Shown: positions 34,740-44,147 of the stretch, piece after piece
Numbering within the stretch: position 1 is the first letter of the stretch
How the letters are laid out: each line of letters opens with the position of its first letter
Source of the DNA: CAG-217 sp963638105
GTDB lineage: Bacteria > Bacillota > Clostridia > Oscillospirales > Acutalibacteraceae
Direction: 5' to 3'
Assembly: GCA_963638105.1 (NCBI GenBank)
Contig: CAVHPP010000006.1
Coordinates: 1 to 64,000 of the forward strand
Length of the DNA: 64,000 nucleotides
Made by a program: the position numbers and the translations under genes
Notes under the pieces: generated by a model
What the model was told of the DNA's origin: nothing
Seen by the model: only the letters and a program-made list of their open reading frames with translations
Database searches by the model: none

Positions 34740-35630
34740 TTATTTGTCTGCGGGGGTGTATGAGAAGCTGGAGGCGTTGTAGCCAAAGTATTGCTCCACA
34801 ATGGGGGTAAATTCGTCTTTGTCGTTGTACTTGGGGTCTTTCAGCTCCAGCAGCGCCTCGTTGATGTCGTCCTTCAGTCGGTCATACTTGGCGGTGGCAA
34901 AGGCGTATTCCACCGTGTCCAACTGACCGCTCAGCTCTGTGGTCCAGTCCGTTAAGGCTTTTTTCTCTCCGTCTAAGATAAAGTCCAAGGTGCGCAGGTC
35001 AAACTCGTCGATGACCACAGCGTCTGCCTTATCTTGGTACAGCGCGGTAAAGGCCGCCTGTGCCGTCTTGTAAACGGTGGTGGTCTTGGCGCTGCGATCG
35101 GCAATCACGGCGTTGTCTGCCAGTGCGTTCTGCGCCGCCTTGCTCACCACAGCCAGCTTGGCGCCGCCCAGGTTGCTGTAATCTTTAATCTTGCTGTCTT
35201 TCTTGACCAAGGTCACCACTCGGTTGCTGATGACCGTGTTGGTAAAACTGTAATCCTCGTTATTGGTGCCGTCGTTCTTTTGCAGTCCGCCTACGGCCAT
35301 GTAGGCAATATAGGTTTTACCGTCCTTGTCTGTATAGGCGGTCTCCTCACCCAGGCGGTAGCCCGGCTCCACCTTCACATAGGCGTAGTTTTTGCAGTCG
35401 TCCTTAATGCTGTCAAACATTTTGGCGATCAGGTCGGCCTCAAATCCGCTGGCGTTGCCCTTTTCATCGATCTGGAAGAAAGGGGCGTTGTCTGCCGTGT
35501 AGGCGATCAGCAGGGTTTCGTCTGTAATTTCCGTGGTCTGTTCTGCTTTGTTGCCGGAACAGCCGGCAAATACGCTGCCCAGCAGCAGTACGCACAGTGC
35601 CACTGCAAGGATCTTTTTCATCTTGGTCAT
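34740..35630 (-). CDS. Amino-acid ABC transporter substrate-binding lipoprotein
   Basis: The 296-residue protein has a signal peptide ending in VFAGCSG, lipidated at Cys, and a type 2 periplasmic-binding-protein fold (IAYTADNAPFFQIDEKGNASG, EADLIAKMF, then the hinge KLAVVSKAAQNALAD). It likely captures an amino acid at the cell surface. No permease or ATPase gene is adjacent, so it is an orphan binding protein. Start at 35630, as GGAGG lies nine bases upstream. Confidence 0.85.
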   Translation of the reverse strand: MTKMKKILAVALCVLLLGSVFAGCSGNKAEQTTEITDETLLIAYTADNAPFFQIDEKGNASGFEADLIAKMFDSIKDDCKNYAYVKVEPGYRLGEETAYTDKDGKTYIAYMAVGGLQKNDGTNNEDYSFTNTVISNRVVTLVKKDSKIKDYSNLGGAKLAVVSKAAQNALADNAVIADRSAKTTTVYKTAQAAFTALYQDKADAVVIDEFDLRTLDFILDGEKKALTDWTTELSGQLDTVEYAFATAKYDRLKDDINEALLELKDPKYNDKDEFTPIVEQYFGYNASSFSYTPADK

Positions 35631-35721
35631 GTGGGTGTCCTCCAACATATAATATCACTTTCCATTTTATAGGAGTTGACCGGTAAAGTCAATAGAAAAT
35701 AGCGGAAACCTGCCCGGGGGA

Positions 35722-35750
35722 TTGACAAATGGGCGCCGGTGGGGTAGGCT
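35722..35750 (+). promoter_or_regulatory. Possible promoter of sfsA
   Basis: TTGACA at 35722-35727 and TAGGCT at 35745-35750, 17-bp spacer. The first base of the transcript would be close to the start codon at 35757. Confidence 0.4.
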
Positions 35751-35756
35751 GTACGT

Positions 35757-36455
35757 ATGCAGTATTCAGATATTCATAAAGCGGTGTTTCTGGAGCGGCC
35801 CAATCGGTTTGTTGCCCACTGTACGGTAAACGGTGTGCAAGAGACGGTGCATGTGAAGAACACCGGCCGTTGCCGGGAATTGCTGGTGCCCGGCGCTACG
35901 GTGTATTTGGAAAAGAGCAGCAACCCAAATCGCAAGACCGCCTACGACTTGGTGACGGTGGAGACCCCCTTTGGCCTGGTGAATATGGATGCGGCGGCGC
36001 CCAATCAGGTGGCCGGGGAGCTGCTGCGCGCCGGAATGATCTTGCCGTCGCCTACCTTGGTGCGCCCGGAGGTTCGCTTTGGCGCCTCTCGGCTGGATTT
36101 TTATGCGGAGAATGACCGACAGCGGCTGTTTGTGGAGGTAAAGGGCGTGACCCTGCGGCAGGGAGAGTGGGCCGTCTTTCCGGACGCACCCACCGTTCGG
36201 GGCGCCAAACACATGGGAGAATTGGTGCAGGCAGTGGCGCAGGGCTACCGTGCCATGGCGCTTCTCATCGTACAAATGGGTGGGTGCACCGCATTTCGAC
36301 CCAACCGGGAGACGGACCCGGCTTTTTGTCGGGCACTGCGTGACGCCCAAGCTGCCGGTGTAGAGGTGCGAGCTGTGGACTGCCGGGTGACACCGGATAC
36401 GGTAACTGCCAACCGGGAACTGCCGGTGGATCTGGACGGGTACAAAAACTGTTGA
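35757..36455 (+). CDS. sfsA: SfsA-family DNA/RNA-associated protein
   Basis: The 232-residue protein begins MQYSDIHKAVFLERPNRFVA and has VKNTGRCRELL, SRLDFYAEN and FVEVKGVTL, with FPDAPTVRGAKHMGEL, matching SfsA (sugar fermentation stimulation), which has a nuclease-like fold. The function in vivo is uncertain. The stop codon lies inside the -35 hexamer of the ilvA promoter. Confidence 0.92.
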   Translation: MQYSDIHKAVFLERPNRFVAHCTVNGVQETVHVKNTGRCRELLVPGATVYLEKSSNPNRKTAYDLVTVETPFGLVNMDAAAPNQVAGELLRAGMILPSPTLVRPEVRFGASRLDFYAENDRQRLFVEVKGVTLRQGEWAVFPDAPTVRGAKHMGELVQAVAQGYRAMALLIVQMGGCTAFRPNRETDPAFCRALRDAQAAGVEVRAVDCRVTPDTVTANRELPVDLDGYKNC

Positions 36456-36480
36456 CAAAACCCCGGCGGCGTATTAAAAT
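36452..36480 (+). promoter_or_regulatory. Promoter of ilvA-ridA
   Basis: Perfect TTGACA at 36452-36457, TAAAAT at 36475-36480, 17-bp spacer. The sfsA stop codon overlaps the -35. Confidence 0.65.
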
Positions 36481-36516
36481 CTTATATTATATATAGAGTC
36501 GAAAGAAGGAATGTTT

Positions 36517-37716
36517 GTGCTGACACTGGATAAAGTGTATCAGGCCTCCCAGGTACTGCGTGAGGTGATCCGTGAGACGGATATGATTTTGGCCCCCAAT
36601 ATTCACCCGGGTACCAATGTGTATTTGAAAACAGAGAATTTGCAGGTCACCGGTTCGTTTAAGATCCGTGGCTCCTACTATAAGATCAGCAAGCTCACCG
36701 ATGAGGAAAAGGCGCGGGGCGTGATTGCCTGCTCCGCCGGTAACCATGCCCAGGGCGTGGCGTTGGCTGCCACCAAAAACGGTATTCAGTCCCTGATCTG
36801 CCTGCCGGACGGCGCACCCATCAGCAAGGTGGAGGCCACCAAGCGCTATGGCGCCCAGGTGTGCCTGGTCAAGGGCGTGTATGACGACGCTTACAAAAAA
36901 GCGTTGGATCTGAAAGAGGAGAAGGGCTACACTTTTATTCATCCCTTTGATGATGAAGATGTGATTGCCGGTCAAGGCACCATCGGTCTGGAAATTCTTA
37001 ATCAGCTGGAGAATGTAGATGTGGTGGTGGTACCCATCGGCGGCGGTGGTCTCATCAGCGGCGTGGCTTTTGCCATTAAGCAGATGAACCCTCGTGTGCG
37101 GGTCTACGGCGTACAGGCCCAGGGCGCACCCTCTATGCTCAATGCGGTACAGGACGATCAGATCGAGACCCTTGGCAAGGTGCAGACCATTGCCGACGGT
37201 ATCGCTGTAAAGACCCCGGGCAATAACACATTTGAACTTGTTAAGCAGTATGTAGACGGCATTGTCACCGTCAGCGATGATGAGATTGCCTTGGCAATCC
37301 TGACCCTCTTAGAGCAGCAAAAGCTCATTGCAGAGGGCGCAGGCGCTGTGCCGGTGGCGGCTGTGATGGCCGGCAAAATTCCGGATATTGAGGGCAAGAA
37401 TGTGTGCTGCCTGGTCAGCGGCGGCAACATTGATGTGACCATTCTTTCCCGTGTGATCGAGCGCGGGCTGAAGATGGGCGGCCGCACGGCGGACATTACC
37501 ATTGCACTGTCCGACCGGCCGGGCCAGCTTAGCGGCGTGTCCTCCATTATTGCGGAGCAGGGCGCTAATGTGGTCAGCGTCAACTACGACAGTACGGATT
37601 TGGATATGAATATTACCGACTGTTTCTTAAAACTGGGGATCGAGACCCGGGACAACGCCCACATTGAGTCTATCAAACAGGCATTGACAAACGCAGGCTT
37701 TGAGGTCTGCGGCTGA
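36517..37716 (+). CDS. ilvA: Threonine ammonia-lyase with C-terminal ACT domain
   Basis: The 399-residue protein has PLP lysine in QVTGSFKIRGSYY, the Gly-rich VVPIGGGGLISG and an ACT domain at the end (RTADITIALSDRPGQLSG). It deaminates threonine to 2-oxobutanoate, at the start of isoleucine synthesis or in catabolism. I prefer GTG at 36517 to ATG at 36511: GAAGGA then lies six bases upstream, and the protein begins LTLDKVYQA as in relatives. ridA follows after 17 bp, and RidA removes the enamine that this reaction releases. Confidence 0.93.
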   Translation: MLTLDKVYQASQVLREVIRETDMILAPNIHPGTNVYLKTENLQVTGSFKIRGSYYKISKLTDEEKARGVIACSAGNHAQGVALAATKNGIQSLICLPDGAPISKVEATKRYGAQVCLVKGVYDDAYKKALDLKEEKGYTFIHPFDDEDVIAGQGTIGLEILNQLENVDVVVVPIGGGGLISGVAFAIKQMNPRVRVYGVQAQGAPSMLNAVQDDQIETLGKVQTIADGIAVKTPGNNTFELVKQYVDGIVTVSDDEIALAILTLLEQQKLIAEGAGAVPVAAVMAGKIPDIEGKNVCCLVSGGNIDVTILSRVIERGLKMGGRTADITIALSDRPGQLSGVSSIIAEQGANVVSVNYDSTDLDMNITDCFLKLGIETRDNAHIESIKQALTNAGFEVCG

Positions 37717-37733
37717 GATAAAGGAGAATGATT

Positions 37734-38105
37734 ATGGAATATGTAAGCACCAACAACGCACCCGGCGCCATCGGTCCGTACAGCCAGGCGGTGAAAACCG
37801 GCAATTTGCTGTTTACCAGCGGCCAGATCGCCATTAATCCGGCCACCGGCAATGTGGAGGCCACCACCATTGAGGCCCAGACCCGTCAAGTGTGTGAGAA
37901 TTTGAAAGCCGTGGTTGAGGCTGCCGGTACTTCTTTGGATAAGGCAGTAAAGACTGTTTGTTTTCTGGCAGATATTGCGGATTTTGCCAAGTTCAATGAG
38001 GTGTATGGCACCTACTTTACCGCCAAGCCTGCCCGCTCCTGCGTGGCCGTTAAGGACCTGCCCAAGGGTGTGCTGTGCGAGGTGGAAGTGATCGCCGAGC
38101 TGTAA
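37734..38105 (+). CDS. ridA: RidA-family reactive-intermediate deaminase
   Basis: The 123-residue protein has NNAPGAIGPYSQAVKTGNLL and a C-terminal PARSCVAVKDLPKGVLCEVE with the Arg that binds the acid. It hydrolyses 2-aminocrotonate and similar enamines made by threonine deaminase. ATG at 37734 is chosen because AAGGAG is seven bases upstream of it. Placed directly after ilvA. Confidence 0.95.
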   Translation: MEYVSTNNAPGAIGPYSQAVKTGNLLFTSGQIAINPATGNVEATTIEAQTRQVCENLKAVVEAAGTSLDKAVKTVCFLADIADFAKFNEVYGTYFTAKPARSCVAVKDLPKGVLCEVEVIAEL

Positions 38106-38117
38106 GCAATCAATGAC

Positions 38118-38161
38118 AAAAAAGAAGTGCCGAACCGTTACGGTTCGGCACTTCTTTTTTT
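38118..38161. terminator. Bidirectional terminator between ridA and htrA
   Basis: A 13-bp perfect stem GAAGTGCCGAACC and complement with A-run and T-run tails. Confidence 0.85.
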
Positions 38162-38169
38162 ATGCGCGG

Positions 38170-39711
38170 TTAATTGCCTTTGCTTTCAATCAGCTTGCAG
38201 TCTACCTTAAAGGTCTTGATCTGGTTGTTCTCAATGCGGGCAATGGTCAGCTTGATGGTGTCGCCGGGCTTGCTGTCAGAAAGCACCTGCGTCATCACAT
38301 CGGTGGAGGTCATGGTCTTGCCATTGACGGCTACGATCATATCGTACTGCTTTACCTGCTTGTTGGCCAGGTCAGAGTCGCTGTTTACTTGGCTGATGAC
38401 CATGGTACCCTTGGCGTTTTTAAAGCCCTTTTCCGTCAAGGCGGAGAGAATGGCGTCAGCGTTGTTGTAGCTGGTAATGGTGTTGTAGGTGACGCCGATC
38501 TTGGCGCGACCGGCTACATAGCCGTTTTTAATCAGGCTGTTGGCGGTGTCCACAGCGGTGGAGCTGGGCACTGCAAAGCCCATACCCTCGTACTCGGTGG
38601 AGGCGATCTTAGAGGAGTTAATGCCGATCACCTGACCCTGCATGTTAAACAGCGCGCCGCCGGAGTTGCCCGGATTGATGGCTGCGTCCGTTTGGATACA
38701 CTCGTTGTCGTAGCCGATGGAGCTTTCCACCGGACGATCCAAAGCGGAAATATAGCCGCTGGTGACGCTGTTTTTGAATTCCAGGCCGCCGGGACAGCCG
38801 ATGGCCACCACCTGCTCGCCGACGGTTAGGCTCTTGCTGTCGGCAAAGGTGGCCGCTTGCAGCCCGGTGGCTTCAATGGAAAGCACGCCGATGTCCGTTT
38901 GGCTGTCGGCACCCACCATTGTAGCGGTGTATTCTTTGCCGTTATTCAAGGTCACCTTAAAGCTGCTGCCGTCGGAGATCACATGGGCACAGGTCATAAT
39001 ATAAGTCTTGCCGTTCGCTTCCTTCATAATCACGCCGGAGCCTTCGCCGCTGGCTTGCTGGTTGTCGCTGCTGTCGGAGCTGCTATTGGAGCCGTAGCCG
39101 TAGAAGTTGCTGTAGGAATTCTGCTTGGAATAGACGGTAATCCCTACGCAGGAGTCCATGGCCTTTTTAGCTACGCCGGCAACAGTTAGGTTGCCGCTGC
39201 CGTCCTCGGTTGCCACGCTGCCGCCGCTGACGGTCTGGGTGTCAGATCCGCTGTCCTGAGAGGTGGAGGTGCCGTCTGTTTTTTCTTCCTTATCCCCGGA
39301 GAGTACGCCGGTGGCTGCCAGTACAATGCCGGTAATGGCGATCACCACACACACCACCAGTACGCTCACCACGATGGTAATGGTCTTTTTGTTCTTCTTT
39401 TTTTCCGGCTTGCCCGGCTCCGACGGCTCTGTGGGGTTGCTGTAAGTCTGGCCGGTGGGCTGTGCCTGGGCGGTATGGTCAGCGGTACCGGTCTGCTGGC
39501 CGTTATAGGCGGCGCCGGGCTGGTTGCCGCTGTGGTAGGCGTAGTGATAGGTGGTGCCGTTGTCGCCGGTGGGCGGCGTTTGGGGCTGCTCCGGTTGGGG
39601 CGGTGTGTAATAAGTGCCCGGCTGCTGATACGGGTTGTAGCCGGTGTTCGGCTGACCGTCCCCCTGGGGGGCCTGGCCGCCGTTTATCGGGTTCTGTTCA
39701 TAGTCGCTCAT
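38170..39711 (-). CDS. htrA: HtrA-type serine protease, membrane anchored, with PDZ domain
   Basis: The 513-residue protein has a proline-, glutamine- and glycine-rich cytoplasmic N-terminus of about 100 residues, one transmembrane helix (TITIVVSVLVVCVVIAITGIV), then an extracellular trypsin-like domain. The triad is visible: MTCAHVISDG (His), DSQTDIGVLSIE (Asp) and INPGNSGGALF (Ser). A PDZ domain ends the protein. It handles misfolded exported proteins. It overlaps the histidine-kinase gene by four bases, as in stress-sensing operons. Confidence 0.93.
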   Translation of the reverse strand: MSDYEQNPINGGQAPQGDGQPNTGYNPYQQPGTYYTPPQPEQPQTPPTGDNGTTYHYAYHSGNQPGAAYNGQQTGTADHTAQAQPTGQTYSNPTEPSEPGKPEKKKNKKTITIVVSVLVVCVVIAITGIVLAATGVLSGDKEEKTDGTSTSQDSGSDTQTVSGGSVATEDGSGNLTVAGVAKKAMDSCVGITVYSKQNSYSNFYGYGSNSSSDSSDNQQASGEGSGVIMKEANGKTYIMTCAHVISDGSSFKVTLNNGKEYTATMVGADSQTDIGVLSIEATGLQAATFADSKSLTVGEQVVAIGCPGGLEFKNSVTSGYISALDRPVESSIGYDNECIQTDAAINPGNSGGALFNMQGQVIGINSSKIASTEYEGMGFAVPSSTAVDTANSLIKNGYVAGRAKIGVTYNTITSYNNADAILSALTEKGFKNAKGTMVISQVNSDSDLANKQVKQYDMIVAVNGKTMTSTDVMTQVLSDSKPGDTIKLTIARIENNQIKTFKVDCKLIESKGN

Positions 39712-41231
39712 GCTTCTTTTGCTCCTTTTTTATTGACGGGGGTGAATGCCTTGGGTAGGGTGAATACGAATTCCGCGGTGTTTGCGTCTTCACTCTTGGC
39801 ATAAATTCTGCCGGAGTGCATTTCCACCATCATTTTTACGATATATAATCCCAGTCCGGCGCCCTTGGCGTCCAGGCTGCGGGATTTGTCAACTTTATAG
39901 AAGCGCTCAAACACGCGAGACAGCTCCTCGGCCTTAATGCCGGCGCCGCTGTTCTTAATACTTACACGAATTTGGCTGCCTAAATCCTCCAGTGTGACCT
40001 TGATAAAGCCGTCTTCGTTGGTAAACTTCACTGCGTTATCAAATAGGTTGTAGATCACCTGATAAATCATATCCGGGTCCGCCACAATGTACTGGGGCTG
40101 CAAGTCCTCCAGTCCGATGATCTCAATATTCTTCTTCTCAATCTTTTGTTCAAAGGTCAAAAGAATGCGAATGATCTGGTCAGAGATATCGTAGTTGTTG
40201 GGCTTCATTTGGAATTCGCCGGACTCGATCTTGCTCATATTCAGCATGGCCACCACTAAGCGGCTCAGTCGGCGTACCTCGGTGCTTACCAGTCCCAGGT
40301 AATAGTTTTGCTTCTCTTTGGGAATGGTGCCGTCCAAAATACCGTCGATAAACCCGGCAATGGAGGTCATAGGCGTTTTTAATTCGTGGGACACATTGGC
40401 CACAAAGCTGGCGCGGGAACTTTCTGTTTTATCCAGTGCGTCCGCCATATCGTTAAAGGCAATGCCCAGATCCGCCAGCTCATCGCAGCCTCGCACCTTA
40501 ACTCGGTAAGAGAAGTCGCCGATGGCAAATTGCTTGGCGGCAGCGCTCATTTGCTGCAAAGGGGTCACCATCTTTTTGGTCAGGTGCCAAATGCAGATGA
40601 AGGCCAGCATCAAACAGGCCAGCGCGCTGAGCAGGAAAATGCGAATTACCGCCAGTGCCAGGGACTGCACGCCGGTTTGGGTCTGCGCAAAGGTGTAGCC
40701 GATTACATCGCCGTCGCTAACGATGGTGGTGCCGACAATGTAATTGGTTTGGCCGCGTACGGTAATGCGCCCGGTTACGGTGCCGGTCTCGTACACCCGT
40801 TGTAGCAGTGCGGAACTGATGGAATAGCTGTCGTGCAGGGCGCAGGTGGTAAACTCCCCAAAATACGGGGTGGAATAGGCCCGCTCCTTACACAGAATAA
40901 TATTACCCTCCACATCGCAGACAAATACATCTGCGTCGATAGAATTAGAAATAATATATAGGGATTCGCACATCAGCTCTTTTTCCACGCTGTAGCGACT
41001 GTTAATGTCCTGCATAATCAACGAGGAACTGATGGTACCGGATACGCTTTGCACATTCTCTTTCAGCAGATTGGTGCGTTCATTTTGAGAATAGGTGTTG
41101 ACCATCAGGGTCAGGGCGGTGCCCAGCACGGTCAGCGTGACCAAAAAGATAGCGGCAAACAGCAGGAAGTATTTGGCAAAGATATTGCTTTTGACCGGCT
41201 TTTTGCCGACGAGTACATCCTTAAACGCCAT
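39708..41231 (-). CDS. Sensor histidine kinase with HAMP domain
   Basis: The 507-residue membrane kinase has TM1 at residues 20-40, an extracellular sensor domain, TM2 near residue 200, HAMP, the phospho-accepting His in NVSHELKTPMTSIAG, and an ATPase domain (N-box DNAVKFT, KGAGLGLYIV). It senses an outer signal and signals to the response regulator. It follows the regulator gene by three bases. Confidence 0.94.
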   Translation of the reverse strand: MAFKDVLVGKKPVKSNIFAKYFLLFAAIFLVTLTVLGTALTLMVNTYSQNERTNLLKENVQSVSGTISSSLIMQDINSRYSVEKELMCESLYIISNSIDADVFVCDVEGNIILCKERAYSTPYFGEFTTCALHDSYSISSALLQRVYETGTVTGRITVRGQTNYIVGTTIVSDGDVIGYTFAQTQTGVQSLALAVIRIFLLSALACLMLAFICIWHLTKKMVTPLQQMSAAAKQFAIGDFSYRVKVRGCDELADLGIAFNDMADALDKTESSRASFVANVSHELKTPMTSIAGFIDGILDGTIPKEKQNYYLGLVSTEVRRLSRLVVAMLNMSKIESGEFQMKPNNYDISDQIIRILLTFEQKIEKKNIEIIGLEDLQPQYIVADPDMIYQVIYNLFDNAVKFTNEDGFIKVTLEDLGSQIRVSIKNSGAGIKAEELSRVFERFYKVDKSRSLDAKGAGLGLYIVKMMVEMHSGRIYAKSEDANTAEFVFTLPKAFTPVNKKGAKEA

Positions 41232-41234
41232 TGC

Positions 41235-41927
41235 TTATTCCTTGGTCTCAAACTTGTAGCCGACGCCCCAAACGGTTTTCAGCTCCCATTTGTCGCTGAC
41301 GCCCTCTAACTTTTCACGCAGGCGCTTGACATGCACATCCACCGTGCGGGAATCGCCGTAAAATTCAAAGCCCCATACCTCGTCCAGCAGCTGGTCACGG
41401 GTAAAGACCCGGTTAGGATTGGAGGCAAAGTGGTAGATCAATTCTAATTCTTTGGGCGGCGTGTCGATCTGCACGCCGTTGACTTTCAATTCATAGTTGG
41501 CAATGTTGATCTCCAGCTTGTCATAGGTGACCACTTTCTTGCTTTCCTCGGCGTTGTCGTTTTTGCCCTGAGTACGGCGCAGCACGGCTTTCACCCGAGC
41601 CACCACCTCTTTGGCGTCAAAGGGCTTGACTACATAGTCGTCGGCGCCCAGCTCCAGCCCCAGCACCTTGTCAAAGGTCTCGCCCTTGGCAGTGAGCATG
41701 ATGATGGGGGCGGAAGAGGTCTTGCGGATCTCTCGGCACACCTGCCAGCCGTCCATCTTGGGCAACATAATGTCCAGCAGTACCAAATCCGGTGCCTTCT
41801 GCTGGAAGGCGGTTACGGCGGCTTGGCCGTCATTGGCGGTAAACACCGTGTAGCCCTCATTCTCTAAGTATAGTTTCAGTAATTCACAGATGTTTAATTC
41901 ATCATCCACTACCAGAATTTTGCTCAT
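41235..41927 (-). CDS. OmpR/PhoB-family response regulator
   Basis: The 230-residue protein has a receiver (VDDELNICELLKL, phosphorylated Asp in LVLLDIMLP, Lys in VKPFD) and a winged-helix DNA-binding domain with the VDVHVKRLREKL recognition helix. It is first in the RR-HK-htrA operon, and so probably controls htrA and itself. Confidence 0.95.
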   Translation of the reverse strand: MSKILVVDDELNICELLKLYLENEGYTVFTANDGQAAVTAFQQKAPDLVLLDIMLPKMDGWQVCREIRKTSSAPIIMLTAKGETFDKVLGLELGADDYVVKPFDAKEVVARVKAVLRRTQGKNDNAEESKKVVTYDKLEINIANYELKVNGVQIDTPPKELELIYHFASNPNRVFTRDQLLDEVWGFEFYGDSRTVDVHVKRLREKLEGVSDKWELKTVWGVGYKFETKE

Positions 41928-42037
41928 TGTTTTCGCTCCTTTTCTTTGATACTGCTATCATAGCAGGTTTTTTTGTTCATAATTTTAGAATTCGGTAAAC
42001 AAAAAATGAAATTTTTTAATAATTTGCGAACGAATTT

Positions 42038-43273
42038 TTACCATTCTTTGCCCCGGCGCAGCGCGCTCTCCACATGATCGATAAACTGGCGGGCACAACG
42101 GGGAGAACGACCGCCTCGGCGTACGGCCCACTGCTCGGCGGCAGCGTCCAGTCGCTGGGCGTCCACTTGCAGGCCGCGATCGGCGGCAATCTTTTCCACA
42201 ATGTCCAGATAATCCTTTTTGTCCGGGTTAATAAAGGTAATGGTCAGCCCAAACCGATCGGACAGAGACAGCTGCTCCTGGCGGGTGTCGTTTTTGTTTA
42301 CATCGTCCTCCCGGTCGGAGAAGTTCTCTTTGATCAGGTGGCGCCGGTTGGAGGTGGCATAGATCAGCGTATTGGGCTGGCAGGCAGACAGGCCGCCCTC
42401 CAGCGCCGCTTTCAGCTCTGTAAAAGCGTTGTCTTGACTGTCAAAGCTCAGGTCGTCAATATAGATGATAAATTTCATTGGGCTGTCCGCCAGGTATTCC
42501 CGAATCAGGGACAACTCCTCCACCGCGCTCTTGGGAATCTCGATCATGCGCAGGCCCTGTTCTTTGTACGCATTCAGGATGGCGTGAATGGTGGAGCTTT
42601 TGCCGGTGCCCCGGTCGCCGTACAGCAGCACGTTGTTGGCGGGCAGTCCGCAAACAAAGCTTTCTGTATTGTCTACCACCTGGCCCCGCTGCAATTCATA
42701 GTTCTTCAAATCGGACAGCCGTATGGGGTCCGTGGTGGAGATGGGGGAGAGGGCGTGGTCCCGCCACTCAAAGGCGGCGTAGTTGGCAAACAGACCGTAG
42801 CCGTTCTTTTTATGGAATGCAGCCAGTGCCTCCGTTTGCTCCGCCCAGTTTTGGCGCAGGGGCGGCAGTGCTTCGCCGTTCTCCCACCGGGGCAGGGTGC
42901 CCAGCACTTCCCGCAGGTCTTTATCCTCTACTGCGCTAAGAATATCTTCCGGGGTCAGGTCGGCAATAGTCTCCAGCTTGGCAAGGTCGCTTTTTACACC
43001 GTCCAGGATCGCCGGGCGCAGACGGTCTACCGCGTCGCCGGCGGCGGCTTTGCTGAATACATTGTCGTCGGTGAGGATCAACTTGGAAATATACCGGCGC
43101 AGCGTGTCTCGAGGTGCCAGCGTGCTGAAAAAGGCACTTTGCGCCTCCAGCACCGCCTCGCCGGCTTCTATGCTGCGCAGCAGGTGCAGCAGACTGTGCA
43201 TTACCGGGTCCGTCTTGAATTGATAGATGCACAGGGACTCCATATTGTATCGTAATTGGGTTGCTTTGTTCAT
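42038..43273 (-). CDS. DUF815-family AAA+ ATP-binding protein
   Basis: The 411-residue protein has Walker A VLLYGDRGTGKSS (about residue 216), Walker B FIIYIDDLSF and a C-terminal lid with RRGGRSPRCARQFIDHV. The helical N-terminal part is typical of DUF815. The family's function is unsettled. It stands alone, with its own upstream region, between the two-component operon and the FadR gene. Confidence 0.88.
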   Translation of the reverse strand: MNKATQLRYNMESLCIYQFKTDPVMHSLLHLLRSIEAGEAVLEAQSAFFSTLAPRDTLRRYISKLILTDDNVFSKAAAGDAVDRLRPAILDGVKSDLAKLETIADLTPEDILSAVEDKDLREVLGTLPRWENGEALPPLRQNWAEQTEALAAFHKKNGYGLFANYAAFEWRDHALSPISTTDPIRLSDLKNYELQRGQVVDNTESFVCGLPANNVLLYGDRGTGKSSTIHAILNAYKEQGLRMIEIPKSAVEELSLIREYLADSPMKFIIYIDDLSFDSQDNAFTELKAALEGGLSACQPNTLIYATSNRRHLIKENFSDREDDVNKNDTRQEQLSLSDRFGLTITFINPDKKDYLDIVEKIAADRGLQVDAQRLDAAAEQWAVRRGGRSPRCARQFIDHVESALRRGKEW

Positions 43274-43424
43274 TTTTTACGCTCCATAATATATATTCTC
43301 TTATTTATATCCTTATCATATAGCATTTGTTCACAATTTACAACCCCCGCAGGGCAAATTCGTGCAGGGTGAACAAAGAACAGCAGAAAATCAGTTCTAT
43401 AATTGTAAGATGTCAGACAACGCC

Positions 43425-43454
43425 TTGACTTTTGCATACAACTTGTGTTATGAT
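43425..43454 (+). promoter_or_regulatory. Promoter of the FadR-type regulator gene
   Basis: TTGACT at 43425-43430 and TATGAT at 43449-43454, 18-bp spacer. The -10 is part of the 8-mer TATGATGT that recurs at the ilvC promoter. Confidence 0.6.
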
Positions 43455-43473
43455 GTGTGCAGAGGTGAGGAAT

Positions 43474-44130
43474 ATGCCAAGATCGGCCATGCTGCCGGAG
43501 AGTACGGCGCAGCAGATTTTGAATATGATCGAGACCCAGCACCGCTTTGCGGTGGGGGATAAGCTGCCTAATGAGAATGACCTGGCGGCGGAATTGGGCG
43601 TTAGTCGTTCCACCTTGCGGGAGGCTATTCGAATTTTGACCACCAACGGTGTGTTGGAGATCCGGCGGGGCAAGGGCACCTTTGTCAGTGCCAATACTGT
43701 CATCGACTCGGCGGATCTGAGCGATATTGCTTCCGGCTTGGACGATTTGTTTGAGATGCGACTGATGTTTGAACCGGATTGTGCTTATTTGGCTGCACAG
43801 CGGGCAACGCAGGAAGAAATTGACGCCATTTGCTACTACGGCGAGCAGGTGGAAAAGAAGATTTTAAGCGGCGAGGACCGCACGGCAGAGGAGCAAAAAT
43901 TCCATGAGAGCATTGCCAATGCCACGCACAATGCGTTTGTGAAGCAGTTTATGCCGGTGATCTTTAACGCCATCAAAAAAGGCGTGATCGTCATGACCCG
44001 GGACAAGGACGTAAGCGCAGATAATCTAAACGACGATCGGCTGATTATGGACTTTATCAAGAAGCGGAATGCCGAGGGCGCCCGCACCGCTATGCGGCTG
44101 CATATTCTTCATGCTATGGAGCATTTGTAA
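43474..44130 (+). CDS. FadR/GntR-family transcriptional regulator
   Basis: The 218-residue protein has an N-terminal winged helix (DKLPNENDLAAELGVSRSTLREAIRIL, about residues 30-58) and a helical FCD effector domain with EPDCAYLAAQRAT and ligand-site residues (EFHESIANATHNAF). Effectors of this family are small organic acids; which one is unknown. The start is chosen because GGTGAGG lies four bases upstream. It is directly upstream of ilvC. Confidence 0.9.
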   Translation: MPRSAMLPESTAQQILNMIETQHRFAVGDKLPNENDLAAELGVSRSTLREAIRILTTNGVLEIRRGKGTFVSANTVIDSADLSDIASGLDDLFEMRLMFEPDCAYLAAQRATQEEIDAICYYGEQVEKKILSGEDRTAEEQKFHESIANATHNAFVKQFMPVIFNAIKKGVIVMTRDKDVSADNLNDDRLIMDFIKKRNAEGARTAMRLHILHAMEHL

Positions 44131-44147
44131 AAAAATAAAATTGCCTA

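Noticed and set aside
42074..43255. A 393-residue plus-strand frame opposite the DUF815 gene
   Set aside because: Shadow frame; the DUF815 gene has Walker A and B motifs.
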